A program made the translations under genes and the position numbers. The notes under the pieces were generated by a model. The model worked only from the letters and a program-made list of their open reading frames with translations, made no database searches and was not told the DNA's origin. A stretch of DNA of 64,000 bases from Auanema rhodensis (taxonomy: Eukaryota; Nematoda; Chromadorea; Rhabditida; Rhabditidae): contig OZ059896.1 of assembly GCA_964057225.1 (NCBI GenBank), positions 11,826,501 to 11,890,500 of the forward strand, read 5' to 3'. Shown here piece after piece: positions 12,051 through 26,910 of this stretch; positions within the stretch are counted from its first letter, which is position 1, and every line of letters starts with the position of its first letter.

Positions 12051-14753
12051 GAGCATCACAATATTGAAATTTAAATGTTTTTTAATGATTAAAAATTTGA
12101 AAAATGAAATTATGAAATTGTGGTAGAAATATAAAATTGTTTAAAATATGGAATTAAATAAAAGAGATGGAGTGAAATGGTTTAGAAAATATAAAATATT
12201 TAAATGTTTCAGTTTTTGATCATCACAATATTGAAATTTAAATGTTTTTTAATAATTAAAAATTTAAAAATTTAAAAAATGAAATTATGAAATAGTGGTA
12301 ACAATATAAAATTGTTTAAAATATGGGATTAAATAAAAGAGATGGAGTGAAATGGTTTAGAAAATACAAAATATTTAAATGTTTCAGTTTTTGAGCATCA
12401 CAATATTGAAATTTAAATGTTTTTTAATGTTTAAAAATTTTAAGAATGAAATTATGAAATAGTGGTAAAAATATAAAATTGTTTAAAATATGAGATTAAA
12501 TAAAAGAGATGGAGTGAAATGGTTTAGAAAATACAAAATATTTGAATGTTTCAGTTTTTGATCATCACAATATTGAAATTTAAATGTTTTTTAATAATTA
12601 AAAATTTAAAAATTTAAAAAATGAAATTATGAAATTGTGGTAGAATTAAAAAATTGTATAAAATATGGGATTAAATAAAATAGATGGAGTGAAATGGTTT
12701 AGAAAATACAAAATATTTAAATGTTTCAGTTTTTGAGCATCACAATACTGAAATTTAAATGTTTTTCAATGATTAAAATATTAAAAAATGAAATTATGAA
12801 ATAGTGGTAGAAATATAAAATTGTTTAAAATATGGAATTAAATAAAAGAGATGGAGTGAAATGGTTTAGAAAATACAAAATATTTAAATGTTTCAGTTTT
12901 TGAGCATCACAATACTGAAATTTAAATGTTTTTCAATGATTAAAATATTAAAAAATGAAATTATGAAATAGTGGTAGAAATATAAAATTGTTTAAAATAT
13001 GGAATTAAATAAAAGAGATGGAGTGAAATGGTTTAGAAAAAACAAAATATTTGAATGTTTCAGTTTTTGATCATCACAATATTGAAATTTAAATGTTTTT
13101 TAATGATTGAAAATTTAAAAAATGAAATTATGAAATTGTGGTAGAATTAAAAAATTGTATAAAATATGGGATTAAATAAAATAGATAGAGTGAAATGGTT
13201 TAGAAAATACAAAATATTTAAATGTTTCAGTTTTTGAGCATCACAATATTGAAATTTAAATGTTTTTTAATGATTAAAAATTTGAAAAATGAAATTATGA
13301 AATTGTGGTAGAAATATAAAATTGTTTAAAATATGGGATTAAATAAAATAGATGGAGTGAAATGGTTTAGAAAATACAAAATATTTGAATGTTTCAGTTT
13401 TTGATCATCACAATATTGAAATTTAAATGTTTTTTAATGATTAAAAATTTGAAAAATGAAATTATGAAATTGTGGTAGAAATATAAAATTGTTTAAAATA
13501 TGGGATTAAATAAAAGAGATGGAGTGAAATGGTTTAGAAAATACAAAATATTTAAATGTTTCAGTTTTTGAGCATCACAATATTGAAATTTAAATGTTTT
13601 TTAATGATTAAAAATTTGAAAAATGAAATTATGAAATAGTGGTAAAAATATAAAATTGTTTAAAATATGGGATTAAATAAAAGAGATGGAGTGAAATGGT
13701 TTAGAAAATACAAAATATTTAAATGTTTCAGTTTTGATCATCACAAATTTGAAATTTAAATGTTTTTTAATAATTAAAAATTTAAGAATTTAAAAAATGA
13801 AATTATGAAATAGTGGTGAAAATATAAAATTGTTTAAAATATGGGATTAAATAAAATAGATGGAGTGAAATGGTTTAGAAAATACAAAATATTTAAATGT
13901 TTCAGTTTTTGAGCATCACAATATTGAAATTTAAATGTTTTTTAATGTTTAAAAATTTTAAGAATGAAATTATGAAATAGTGGTAAAAATATAAAATTGT
14001 TTAAAATATGGGATTAAATAAAATAGATGGAGTTAAATGGTTTAGAAAATACAAAATATTTAAATGTTTCAGTTTTTGAGCATCACAATACTGAAATTTA
14101 AATGTTTTTCAATGATTAAAATATTAAAAAATGAAATTATGAAATTGTGGTAGAAATATAAAATTGTTTAAAAAATGGAATTAAATAAAAGAGATGGAGT
14201 GAAATGGTTTAGAAATTACAGAATATTTAAATGTTTCAGTTTTTGAGCATCACAATATTGAAATTTAAATGTTTTTTAATGATTAAAAATTTGAAAAATG
14301 AAATTATGAAATTGTGGTAGAAATATAAAATTGTTTAAAATATGGAATTAAATAAAAGAGATGGAGTGAAATGGTTTAGAAAATATAAAATATTTAAATG
14401 TTTCAGTTTTTGATCATCACAATATTGAAATTTAAATGTTTTTTAATAATTAAAAATTTAAAAATTTAAAAAATGAAATTATGAAATAGTGGTAACAATA
14501 TAAAATTGTTTAAAATATGGGATTAAATAAAAGAGATGGAGTGAAATGGTTTAGAAAATACAAAATATTTAAATGTTTCAGTTTTTGAGCATCACAATAT
14601 TGAAATTTAAATGTTTTTTAATGTTTAAAAATTTTAAGAATGAAATTATGAAATAGTGGTAAAAATATGAAATTGTTTAAAATATGAGATTAAATAAAAG
14701 AGATGGAGTGAAATGGTTTAGAAAATACAAAATATTTGAATGTTTCAGTTTTT
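12051..14753 (+). repeat. f-g-h-a-b-c-d cassettes, irregular
   Basis: From 12051 the order is f, g, h, a (12560), b, c, d, e, e. Three less common monomers follow: a TTTGAAAAATG monomer with AGTGGTAAAAATAT; one with CACAAATTTG and AATTTAAGAATTT; and one with TTTAAAAATTTTAAG ending in GAGTTAAATGG. The AGAAATTACAG monomer (14078), f, g and h close the block. The next a monomer is at 14754, 2194 bp (13 monomers) after the first. Confidence 0.8.
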
Positions 14754-17700
14754 GATCATCACAATATTGAAATTTAAATGTTTTTTAATAATTAAAAATT
14801 TAAAAATTTAAAAAATGAAATTATGAAATTGTGGTAGAATTAAAAAATTGTATAAAATATGGGATTAAATAAAATAGATGGAGTGAAATGGTTTAGAAAA
14901 TACAAAATATTTAAATGTTTCAGTTTTTGAGCATCACAATACTGAAATTTAAATGTTTTTCAATGATTAAAATATTAAAAAATGAAATTATGAAATAGTG
15001 GTAGAAATATAAAATTGTTTAAAATATGGAATTGAATAAAAGAGATGGAGTGAAATGGTTTAGAAAATACAAAATATTTAAATGTTTCAGTTTTTGAGCA
15101 TCACAATACTGAAATTTAAATGTTTTTCAATGATTAAAATATTAAAAAATGAAAATATGAAATAGTGGTAGAAATATAAAATTGTTTAAAATATGGAATT
15201 AAATAAAAGAGATGGAGTGAAATGGTTTAGAAAAAACAAAATATTTGAATGTTTCAGTTTTTGATCATCACAATATTGAAATTTAAATGTTTTTTAATGA
15301 TTGAAAATTTAAAAAATGAAATTATGAAATTGTGGTAGAATTAAAATATTGTATAAAATATGGGATTAAATAAAATAGATGGAGTTAAATGGTTTAGAAA
15401 ATACAAAATATTTAAATGTTTCAGTTTTTGAGCATCACAATACTGAAATTTAAATGTTTTTCAATGATTAAAATATTAAAAAATGAAATTATGAAATTGT
15501 GGTAGAAATATAAAATTGTTTAAAAAATGGAATTAAATAAAAGAGATGGAGTGAAATGGTTTAGAAATTACAGAATATTTAAATGTTTCAGTTTTTGAGC
15601 ATCACAATATTGAAATTTAAATGTTTTTTAATGATTAAAAATTTGAAAAATGAAATTATGAAATTGTGGTAGAAATATAAAATTGTTTAAAATATGGAAT
15701 TAAATAAAAGAGATGGAGTGAAATGGTTTAGAAATTATAAAATATTTAAATGTTTCAGTTTTTGATCATCACAATATTGAAATTTAAATGTTTTTTAATA
15801 ATTAAAAATTTAAAAATTTAAAAAATGAAATTATGAAATAGTGGTAACAATATAAAATTGTTTAAAATATGGGATTAAATAAAAGAGATGGAGTGAAATG
15901 GTTTAGAAAATACAAAATATTTGAATGTTTCAGTTTTTGATCATCACAATATTGAAATTTAAATGTTTTTTAATGTTTAAAAATTTTAAGAAAGAAATTA
16001 TGAAATAGTGGTAAAAATATAAAATTGTTTAAAATATGAGATTAAATAAAAGAGATGGAGTGAAATGGTTTAGAAAATACAAAATATTTGAATGTTTCAG
16101 TTTTTGATCATCACAATATTGAAATTTAAATGTTTTTTAATAATTAAAAATTTAAAAATTTAAAAAATGAAATTATGAAATTGTGGTAGAATTAAAAAAT
16201 TGTATAAAATATGGGATTAAATAAAATAGATGGAGTGAAATGGTTTAGAAAATACAAAATATTTAAATGTTTCAGTTTTTGAGCATCACAATACTGAAAT
16301 TTAAATGTTTTTCAATGATTAAAATATTAAAAAATGAAATTATGAAATAGTGGTAGAAATATAAAATTGTTTAAAATATGGAATTAAATAAAAGAGATGG
16401 AGTGAAATGGTTTAGAAAATACAAAATATTTAAATGTTTCAGTTTTTGAGCATCACAATACTGAAATTTAAATGTTTTTCAATGATTAAAATATTAAAAA
16501 ATGAAATTATGAAATAGTGGTAGAAATATAAAATTGTTTAAAATATGGAATTAAATAAAAGAGATGGAGTGAAATGGTTTAGAAAAAACAAAATATTTGA
16601 ATGTTTCAGTTTTTGATCATCACAATATTGAAATTTAAATGTTTTTTAATGATTGAAAATTTAAAAAATGAAATTATGAAATTGTGGTAGAATTAAAAAA
16701 TTGTATAAAATATGGGATAAAATAAAATAGATAGAGTGAAATGGTTTAGAAAATACAAAATATTTAAATGTTTCAGTTTTTGAGCATCACAATATTGAAA
16801 TTTAAATGTTTTTTAATGATTAAAAATTTGAAAAATGAAATTATGAAATTGTGGTAGAAATATAAAATTGTTTAAAATATGGAATTAAATAAAAGAGATG
16901 GAGTGAAATGGTTTAGAAAATATAAAATATTTAAATGTTTCAGTTTTTGATCATCACAATATTGAAATTTAAATGTTTTTTAATAATTAAAATATTAAAA
17001 AATGAAAATATGAAATAGTGGTAGAAATATAAAATTGTTTAAAATATGGAATTAAATAAAAGAGATGGAGTGAAATGGTTTAGAAAATACAAAATATTTA
17101 AATGTTTCAGTTTTTGATCATCACAATACTGAAATTTAAATGTTTTTCAATGATTAAAATATTAAAAAATGAAATTATGAAATAGTGGTAGAAATATAAA
17201 ATTGTTTAAAATATGGAATTGAATAAAAGAGATGGAGTGAAATGGTTTAGAAAATACAAAATATTTAAATGTTTCAGTTTTTGAGCATCACAATACTGAA
17301 ATTTAAATGTTTTTCAATGATTAAAATATTAAAAAATGAAAATATGAAATAGTGGTAGAAATATAAAATTGTTTAAAATATGGAATTAAATAAAAGAGAT
17401 GGAGTGAAATGGTTTAGAAAAAACAAAATATTTGAATGTTTCAGTTTTTGATCATCACAATATTGAAATTTAAATGTTTTTTAATGATTGAAAATTTAAA
17501 AAATGAAATTATGAAATTGTGGTAGAATTAAAATATTGTATAAAATATGGGATTAAATAAAATAGATGGAGTTAAATGGTTTAGAAAATACAAAATATTT
17601 AAATGTTTCAGTTTTTGAGCATCACAATACTGAAATTTAAATGTTTTTCAATGATTAAAATATTAAAAAATGAAATTATGAAATTGTGGTAACAATATAA

Positions 17701-17950
17701 AATTGTTTAAAATATGGGATTAAATAAAAGAGATGGAGTGAAATGGTTTAGAAAATACAAAATATTTGAATGTTTCAGTTTTTGATCATCACAATATTGA
17801 AATTTAAATGTTTTTTAATGTTTAAAAATTTTAAGAATGAAATTATGAAATAGTGGTAAAAATATAAAATTGTTTAAAATATGAGATTAAATAAAAGAGA
17901 TGGAGTGAAATGGTTTAGAAAATACAAAATATTTGAATGTTTCAGTTTTT
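14754..17950 (+). repeat. 8-mer and 11-mer variants of the a-h cassette
   Basis: Type a monomers start at 14754, 16106 and 17951, so the cassette lengths are 1352 bp (8 monomers) and 1845 bp (11 monomers). The first reads a, b, c, d', the AGAAATTACAG type, f, g, h. The second is interrupted by hybrids: near 16980 a monomer starts like g but continues like c (AAAATATTAAAAAATG), and at about 17.63 kb an ACTG monomer continues with GTGGTAACAATAT as in g. Rare markers TTGAATAAAAG, GAAAATATG and GAGTTAAATGG occur near 15.0-15.4 and again near 17.2-17.6 kb. Confidence 0.8.
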
Positions 17951-19135
17951 GATCATCACAATATTGAAATTTAAATGTTTTTTAATAATTAAAAATTTAA
18001 AAATTTAAAAAATGAAATTGTGAAATTGTGGTAGAATTAAAAAATTGTATAAAATATGGGATTAAATAAAATAGATGGAGTGAAATGGTTTAGAAAATAC
18101 AAAATATTTAAATGTTTCAGTTTTTGAGCATCACAATACTGAAATTTAAATGTTTTTCAATGATTAAAATATTAAAAAATGAAATTATGAAATAGTGGTA
18201 GAAATATAAAATTGTTTAAAATATGGAATTAAATAAAAGAGATGGAGTGAAATGGTTTAGAAAATACAAAATATTTAAATGTTTCAGTTTTTGAGCATCA
18301 CAATACTGAAATTTAAATGTTTTTCAATGATTAAAATATTAAAAAATGAAATTATGAAATAGTGGTAGAAATATAAAATTGTTTAAAATATGGAATTAAA
18401 TAAAAGAGATGGAGTGAAATGGTTTAGAAAAAACAAAATATTTGAATGTTTCAGTTTTTGATCATCACAATATTGAAATTTAAATGTTTTTTAATGATTG
18501 AAAATTTAAAAAATGAAATTATGAAATTGTGGTAGAATTAAAAAATTGTATAAAATATGGGATTAAATAAAATAGATAGAGTGAAATGGTTTAGAAAATA
18601 CAAAATATTTAAATGTTTCAGTTTTTGAGCATCACAATATTGAAATTTAAATGTTTTTTAATGATTAAAAATTTGAAAAATGAAATTATGAAATTGTGGT
18701 AGAAATATAAAATTGTTTAAAATATGGAATTAAATAAAAGAGATGGAGTGAAATGGTTTAGAAAATATAAAATATTTAAATGTTTCAGTTTTTGATCATC
18801 ACAATATTGAAATTTAAATGTTTTTTAATAATTAAAAATTTAAAAATTTAAAAAATGAAATTATGAAATAGTGGTAACAATATAAAATTGTTTAAAATAT
18901 GGGATTAAATAAAAGAGATGGAGTGAAATGGTTTAGAAAATACAAAATATTTAAATGTTTCAGTTTTTGAGCATCACAATATTGAAATTTAAATGTTTTT
19001 TAATGTTTAAAAATTTTAAGAATGAAATTATGAAATAGTGGTAAAAATATAAAATTGTTTAAAATATGAGATTAAATAAAAGAGATGGAGTGAAATGGTT
19101 TAGAAAATACAAAATATTTGAATGTTTCAGTTTTT
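17951..19135 (+). repeat. 7-mer HOR a-b-c-d-f-g-h, 1185 bp
   Basis: Type a monomers at 17951 and 19136 are 1185 bp apart. The order is a (174 bp), b, c, d, f, g (174 bp), h. The next copy starts at 19136 with a, b, c, d and then leaves the pattern for e, e, i. This is the cleanest form of the cassette that, with insertions and losses, fills 12-20 kb. Confidence 0.87.
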
Positions 19136-20645
19136 GATCATCACAATATTGAAATTTAAATGTTTTTTAATAATTAAAAATTTAAAAATTTAAAAAATGA
19201 AATTATGAAATTGTGGTAGAATTAAAAAATTGTATAAAATATGGGATTAAATAAAATAGATGGAGTGAAATGGTTTAGAAAATACAAAATATTTAAATGT
19301 TTCAGTTTTTGAGCATCACAATACTGAAATTTAAATGTTTTTCAATGATTAAAATATTAAAAAATGAAATTATGAAATAGTGGTAGAAATATAAAATTGT
19401 TTAAAATATGGAATTAAATAAAAGATATGGAGTGAAATGGTTTAGAAAATACAAAATATTTAAATGTTTCAGTTTTTGAGCATCACAATACTGAAATTTA
19501 AATGTTTTTCAATGATTAAAATATTAAAAAATGAAATTATGAAATAGTGGTAGAAATATAAAATTGTTTAAAATATGGAATTAAATAAAAGAGATGGAGT
19601 GAAATGGTTTAGAAAAAACAAAATATTTGAATGTTTCAGTTTTTGATCATCACAATATTGAAATTTAAATGTTTTTTAATGATTGAAAATTTGAAAAATG
19701 AAATTATGAAATTGTGGTAGAATTAAAAAATTGTATAAAATATGGGATTAAATAAAATAGATAGAGTGAAATGGTTTAGAAAATACAAAATATTTAAATG
19801 TTTCAGTTTTTGAGCATCACAATATTGAAATTTAAATGTTTTTTAATGATTAAAAATTTGAAAAATGAAATTATGAAATTGTGGTAGAAATATAAAATTG
19901 TTTAAAATATGGGATTAAATAAAATAGATGGAGTGAAATGGTTTAGAAAATACAAAATATTTGAATGTTTCAGTTTTTGATCATCACAATATTGAAATTT
20001 AAATGTTTTTTAATGATTAAAAATTTGAAAAATGAAATTATGAAATTGTGGTAGAAATATAAAATTGTTTAAAATATGGGATTAAATAAAATAGATGGAG
20101 TGAAATGGTTTAGAAAATACAAAATATTTGAATGTTTCAGTTTTGATCATCACAATATTAAAATTTAAATGTTTTTTAATAATTAAAAATTTAAAAAATA
20201 AGATTATGAAATAGTGGTAAAAATATAAAATTGTTTAAAATATGGGATTAAATAAAATAGATGGAGTGAAATGGTTTAGAAAATACAAAATATTTGAATG
20301 TTTCAGTTTTTGAGCATCACAATATTAAAATTTAAATGTTTTTTAATGATTGAAAATTTAAAAAATGAAATTATGAAATTGTGGTAGAATTAAAAAATTG
20401 TATAAAATATGGGATTAAATAAAATAGATGGAGTGAAATGGTTTAGAAAATACAAAATATTTAAATGTTTCAGTTTTTGAGCATCACAATACTGAAATTT
20501 AAATGTTTTTCAATGATTAAAATATTAAAAAATGAAATTATGAAATAGTGGTAAAAATATAAAATTGTTTAAAATATGGGATTAAATAAAAGAGATGGAG
20601 TGAAATGGTTTAGAAAATACAAAATATTTAAATGTTTCAGTTTTT
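19136..20645 (+). repeat. Partial 7-mer followed by e-e-i-m-b block
   Basis: After a, b, c, d the array continues with two e monomers, the second ending in a 166 bp form (CAGTTTTG). It is followed by i (ATTAAAATTTAAATG, AAATAAGATT), m (ATTGAAAATTT, GAATTAAAAAATTG) and an ACTG monomer with GTGGTAAAAATAT. The e-e-i-m-b block recurs at about 23.5, 29.3, 34.2 and 44.0 kb, and with one e at 26.2 kb, as a mobile cassette within the array. Confidence 0.82.
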
Positions 20646-23198
20646 GATCATCACAATATTGAAATTTTAATTTTTTTTAATAATTAAAAATTTAAGAATT
20701 TAAAAAATGAAATTATGAAATAGTGGTGAAAATATAAAATTGTTTAAAATATGGGATTAAATAAAAGAGATGGAGTGAAATGGTTTAGAAAAAACAAAAT
20801 ATTTAAATGTTTCAGTTTTTGAGCATCACAGTATTCAAAATTTAAATGTTTTTTAATGATGAAAAATTTAAGAATGAAATTATGAAATAGTGGTAGAATT
20901 ATGAAATTGTTTAAAATATGGAATTAAATAAAATAGATGTAGTGAAATGGTTTAGAAAATACAAAATATTTAAATGTTTCAGTTTTTGAGCATCACAATA
21001 TTGAAATTTAAATGTTTTTTAATGATTAAAAATTTGAAAAATGAAATTATGAAATTGTGGTAGAAATATAAAATTGTTTAAAATATGGAATTAAATAAAA
21101 GAGATGGAGTGAAATGGTTTAGAAAATATAAAATATTTAAATGTTTCAGTTTTTGATCATCACAATATTGAAATTTAAATGTTTTTTAATAATTAAAAAT
21201 TTAAAAATTTAAAAAATGAAATTATGAAATAGTGGTAACAATATAAAATTGTTTAAAATATGGGATTAAATAAAAGAGATGGAGTGAAATGGTTTAGAAA
21301 ATATAAAATATTTAAATGTTTCAGTTTTTGATCATCACAATATTGAAATTTAAATGTTTTTTAATGATTAAAAATTTGAAAAATGAAATTATGAAATTGT
21401 GGTAGAAATATAAAATTGTTTAAAATATGGAATTAAATAAAAGAGATGGAGTGAAATGGTTTAGAAAATATAAAATATTTAAATGTTTCAGTTTTTGATC
21501 ATCACAATATTGAAATTTAAATGTTTTTTAATAATTAAAAATTTAAAATATTAAAAAATGAAATTATGAAATAGTGGTAAAAATATAAAATTGTTTAAAA
21601 TATGGGATTAAATAAAAGAGATGGAGTGAAATGGTTTAGAAAATACAAAATATTTAAATGTTTCAGTTTTTGATCATCACAATATTGAAATTTTAATTTT
21701 TTTTAATAATTAAAAATTTAAGAATTTAAAAAATGAAATTATGAAATAGTGGTGAAAATATAAAATTGTTTAAAATATGGGATTAAATAAAAGAGATGGA
21801 GTGAAATGGTTTAGAAAAAACAAAATATTTAAATGTTTCAGTTTTTGAGCATCACAGTATTCAAAATTTAAATGTTTTTTAATGATGAAAAATTTAAGAA
21901 TGAAATTATGAAATAGTGGTAGAATTATGAAATTGTTTAAAATATGGAATTAAATAAAATAGATGTAGTGAAATGGTTTAGAAAATACAAAATATTTAAA
22001 TGTTTCAGTTTTTGAGCATCACAATATTGAAATTTAAATGTTTTTTAATGATTAAAAATTTGAAAAATGAAATTATGAAATTGTGGTAGAAATATAAAAT
22101 TGTTTAAAATATGGAATTAAATAAAAGAGATGGAGTGAAATGGTTTAGAAAATATAAAATATTTAAATGTTTCAGTTTTTGATCATCACAATATTGAAAT
22201 TTAAATGTTTTTTAATAATTAAAAATTTAAAAATTTAAAAAATGAAATTATGAAATAGTGGTAACAATATAAAATTGTTTAAAATATGGGATTAAATAAA
22301 AGAGATGGAGTGAAATGGTTTAGAAAATATAAAATATTTAAATGTTCCAGTTTTTGAGCATCACAATATTGAAATTTAAATGTTTTTTAATGTTTAAAAA
22401 TTTTAAGAATGAAATTATGAAATAGTGGTGAAAATATAAAATTGTTTAAAATATGGGATTAAATAAAAGAGATGGAGTGAAATGGTTTAGAAAAAACAAA
22501 ATATTTAAATGTTTCAGTTTTTGAGCATCACAGTATTCAAAATTTAAATGTTTTTTAATGATGAAAAATTTAAGAATGAAATTATGAAATAGTGGTAGAA
22601 TTATGAAATTGTTTAAAATATGGAATTAAATAAAATAGATGTAGTGAAATGGTTTAGAAAATACAAAATATTTAAATGTTTCAGTTTTTGAGCATCACAA
22701 TATTGAAATTTAAATGTTTTTTAATGATTAAAAATTTGAAAAATGAAATTATGAAATTGTGGTAGAAATATAAAATTGTTTAAAATATGGAATTAAATAA
22801 AAGAGATGGAGTGAAATGGTTTAGAAAATATAAAATATTTAATTGTTTCAGTTTTTGATCATCACAATATTGAAATTTAAATGTTTTTTAATAATTAAAA
22901 ATTTAAAAATTTAAAAAATGAAATTATGAAATAGTGGTAACAATATAAAATTGTTTAAAATATGGGATTAAATAAAAGAGATGGAGTGAAATGGTTTAGA
23001 AAATATAAAATATTTAAATGTTCCAGTTTTTGAGCATCACAATATTGAAATTTAAGTGTTTTTTAATGATTAAAAATTTTAAGAATGAAATTATGAAATA
23101 GTGGTAAAAATATAAAATTGTTCAAAATATGGGATTAAATAAAAGAGATGGAGTGAAATGGTTTAGAAAATACAAAATATTTAAATGTTTCAGTTTTT
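20646..23198 (+). repeat. First j-k-f-g clusters
   Basis: Type j (a T8 run within TTTTAATTTTTTTTAAT, then AATTTAAGAATTT, GTGGTGAAAATAT, AGAAAAAAC) starts at 20646, 21672 and 23199. The spacings are 1026 bp (6 monomers) and 1527 bp (9 monomers). Each j is followed by k (CACAGTATTC, GATGAAAAATTTAAG, GAATTATGAAATTG, GATGTAGTG), f and g. A hybrid near 22.37 kb begins as h and continues as j; another near 21.5 kb mixes g with the TATTAAAAAATG ending. Confidence 0.83.
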
Positions 23199-24374
23199 GA
23201 TCATCACAATATTGAAATTTTAATTTTTTTTAATAATTAAAAATTTAAGAATTTAAAAAATGAAATTATGAAATAGTGGTGAAAATATAAAATTGTTTAA
23301 AATATGGGATTAAATAAAAGAGATGGAGTGAAATGGTTTAGAAAAAACAAAATATTTAAATGTTTCAGTTTTTGAGCATCACAGTATTCAAAATTTAAAT
23401 GTTTTTTAATGATGAAAAATTCAAGAATGAAATTATGAAATAGTGGTAGAATTATGAAATTGTTTAAAATATGGAATTAAATAAAATAGATGTAGTGAAA
23501 TGGTTTAGAAAATACAAAATATTTAAATGTTTCAGTTTTTGAGCATCACAATATTGAAATTTAAATGTTTTTTAATGATTAAAAATTTGAAAAATGAAAT
23601 TATGAAATTGTGGTAGAAATATAAAATTGTTTAAAATATGGGATTAAATAAAATAGATGGAGTGAAATGGTTTAGAAAATACAAAATATTTGAATGTTTC
23701 AGTTTTTGATCATCACAATATTGAAATTTAAATGTTTTTTAATGATTAAAAATTTGAAAAATGAAATTATGAAATTGTGGTAGAAATATAAAATTGTTTA
23801 AAATATGGGATTAAATAAAATAGATGGAGTGAAATGGTTTAGAAAATACAAAATATTTGAATGTTTCAGTTTTGATCATCACAATATTAAAATTTAAATG
23901 TTTTTTAATAATTAAAAATTTAAAAAATAAGATTATGAAATAGTGGTAAAAATATAAAATTGTTTAAAATATGGGATTAAATAAAATAGATGGAGTGAAA
24001 TGGTTTAGAAAATACAAAATATTTGAATGTTTCAGTTTTTGAGCATCACAATATTAAAATTTAAATGTTTTTTAATGATTGAAAATTTAAAAAATGAAAT
24101 TATGAAATTGTGGTAGAATTAAAAAATTGTATAAAATATGGGATTAAATAAAATAGATGGAGTGAAATGGTTTAGAAAATACAAAATATTTAAATGTTTC
24201 AGTTTTTGAGCATCACAATACTGAAATTTAAATGTTTTTCAATGATTAAAATATTAAAAAATGAAATTATGAAATAGTGGTAAAAATATAAAATTGTTTA
24301 AAATATGGGATTAAATAAAAGAGATGGAGTGAAATGGTTTAGAAAATACAAAATATTTAAATGTTTCAGTTTTT
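23199..24374 (+). repeat. 7-mer HOR j-k-e-e-i-m-b, 1176 bp
   Basis: The j monomers at 23199 and 24375 are 1176 bp apart. The order is j, k, e, e, i, m, b. A unit of the same length and nearly the same order lies at 54248-55423, about 31 kb away, which suggests that the same HOR form existed in both parts of the array. A private TTCAAG change lies near 23421. Confidence 0.85.
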
Positions 24375-26910
24375 GATCATCACAATATTGAAATTTTAAT
24401 TTTTTTTAATAATTAAAAATTTAAGAATTTAAAAAATGAAATTATGAAATAGTGGTGAAAATATAAAATTGTTTAAAATATGGGATTAAATAAAAGAGAT
24501 GGAGTGAAATGGTTTAGAAAAAACAAAATATTTAAATGTTTCAGTTTTTGAGCATCACAGTATTCAAAATTTAAATGTTTTTTAATGATGAAAAATTTAA
24601 GAATGAAATTATGAAATAGTGGTAGAATTATGAAATTGTTTAAAATATGGAATTAAATAAAATAGATGTAGTGAAATGGTTTAGAAAATACAAAATATTT
24701 AAATGTTTCAGTTTTTGAGCATCACAATATTGAAATTTAAATGTTTTTTAATGATTAAAAATTTGAAAAATGAAATTATGAAATTGTGGTAGAAATATAA
24801 AATTGTTTAAAATATGGAATTAAATAAAAGAGATGGAGTGAAATGGTTTAGAAAATATAAAATATTTAAATGTTTCAGTTTTTGATCATCACAATATTGA
24901 AATTTAAATGTTTTTTAATAATTAAAAATTTAAAAATTTAAAAAATGAAATTATGAAATAGTGGTAACAATATAAAATTGTTTAAAATATGGGATTAAAT
25001 AAAAGAGATGGAGTGAAATGGTTTAGAAAATATAAAATATTTAAATGTTCCAGTTTTTGAGCATCACAATATTGAAATTTAAGTGTTTTTTAATGATTAA
25101 AAATTTTAAGAATGAAATTATGAAATAGTGGTAAAAATATAAAATTGTTCAAAATATGGGATTAAATAAAAGAGATGGAGTGAAATGGTTTAGAAAATAC
25201 AAAATATTTAAATGTTTCAGTTTTTGATCATCACAATATTGAAATTTTAATTTTTTTTAATAATTAAAAATTTAAGAATTTAAAAAATGAAATTATGAAA
25301 TAGTGGTGAAAATATAAAATTGTTTAAAATATGGGATTAAATAAAAGAGATGGAGTGAAATGGTTTAGAAAAAACAAAATATTTAAATGTTTCAGTTTTT
25401 GAGCATCACAGTATTCAAAATTTAAATGTTTTTTAATGATGAAAAATTTAAGAATGAAATTATGAAATAGTGGTAGAATTATGAAATTGTTTAAAATATG
25501 GAATTAAATAAAATAGATGTAGTGAAATGGTTTAGAAAATACAAAATATTTAAATGTTTCAGTTTTTGAGCATCACAATATTGAAATTTAAATGTTTTTT
25601 AATGATTAAAAATTTGAAAACTGAAATTATGAAATTGTGGTAGAAATATAAAATTGTTTAAAATATGGAATTAAATAAAAGAGATGGAGTGAAATGGTTT
25701 AGAAAATATAAAATATTTAAATGTTTCAGTTTTTGATCATCACAATATTGAAATTTAAATGTTTTTTAATAATTAAAAATTTAAAAATTTAAAAAATGAA
25801 ATTATGAAATAGTGGTAACAATATAAAATTGTTTAAAATATGGGATTAAATAAAAGAGATGGAGTGAAATGGTTTAGAAAATACAAAATATTTAAATGTT
25901 TCAGTTTTTGAGCATCACAATATTGAAATTTAAATGTTTTTTAATAATTAAAAATTTAAAAAATGAAATTATGAAATTGTGAAAGAATTAAAAAATTGTA
26001 TAAAATATGGGATTAAATAAAATAGATGGAGTGAAATGGTTTAGAAAATACAAAATATTTAAATGTTTCAGTTTTTGAGCATCACAATACTGAAATTTAA
26101 ATGTTTTTCAATGATTAAAATATTAAAAAATGAAATTATGAAATAGTGGTAGAAATATAAAATTGTTTAAAATATGGAATTAAATAAAAGAGATGGAGTG
26201 AAATGGTTTAGAAAAAACAAAATATTTGAATGTTTCAGTTTTTGATCATCACAATATTGAAATTTAAATGTTTTTTAATGATTAAAAATTTGAAAAATGA
26301 AATTATGAAATTGTGGTAGAAATATAAAATTGTTTAAAATATGGGATTAAATAAAATAGATGGAGTGAAATGGTTTAGAAAATACAAAATATTTGAATGT
26401 TTCAGTTTTGATCATCACAATATTAAAATTTAAATGTTTTTTAATAATTAAAAATTTAAAAAATAAGATTATGAAATAGTGGTAAAAATATAAAATTGTT
26501 TAAAATATGGGATTAAATAAAATAGATGGAGTGAAATGGTTTAGAAAATACAAAATATTTGAATGTTTCAGTTTTTGAGCATCACAATATTAAAATTTAA
26601 ATGTTTTTTAATGATTGAAAATTTAAAAAATGAAATTATGAAATTGTGGTAGAATTAAAAAATTGTATAAAATATGGGATTAAATAAAATAGATGGAGTG
26701 AAATGGTTTAGAAAATACAAAATATTTAAATGTTTCAGTTTTTGAGCATCACAATACTGAAATTTAAATGTTTTTCAATGATTAAAATATTAAAAAATGA
26801 AATTATGAAATAGTGGTAAAAATATAAAATTGTTTAAAATATGGGATTAAATAAAAGAGATGGAGTGAAATGGTTTAGAAAATACAAAATATTTAAATGT
26901 TTCAGTTTTT
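24375..26910 (+). repeat. 5-mer HOR j-k-f-g-L, 851 bp, plus linked block
   Basis: One full unit is 24375-25225. The next starts at 25226 as j, k, f, g, then departs for n (GAAAGAATTAAAAAATTG, near 25985), c, e, i, m and b until the next j at 26911. L is recognised by TTCCAG before it, TTAAGTG and GTTCAAAATATGGG. A private ACTGAAATT lies near 25620. Confidence 0.87.
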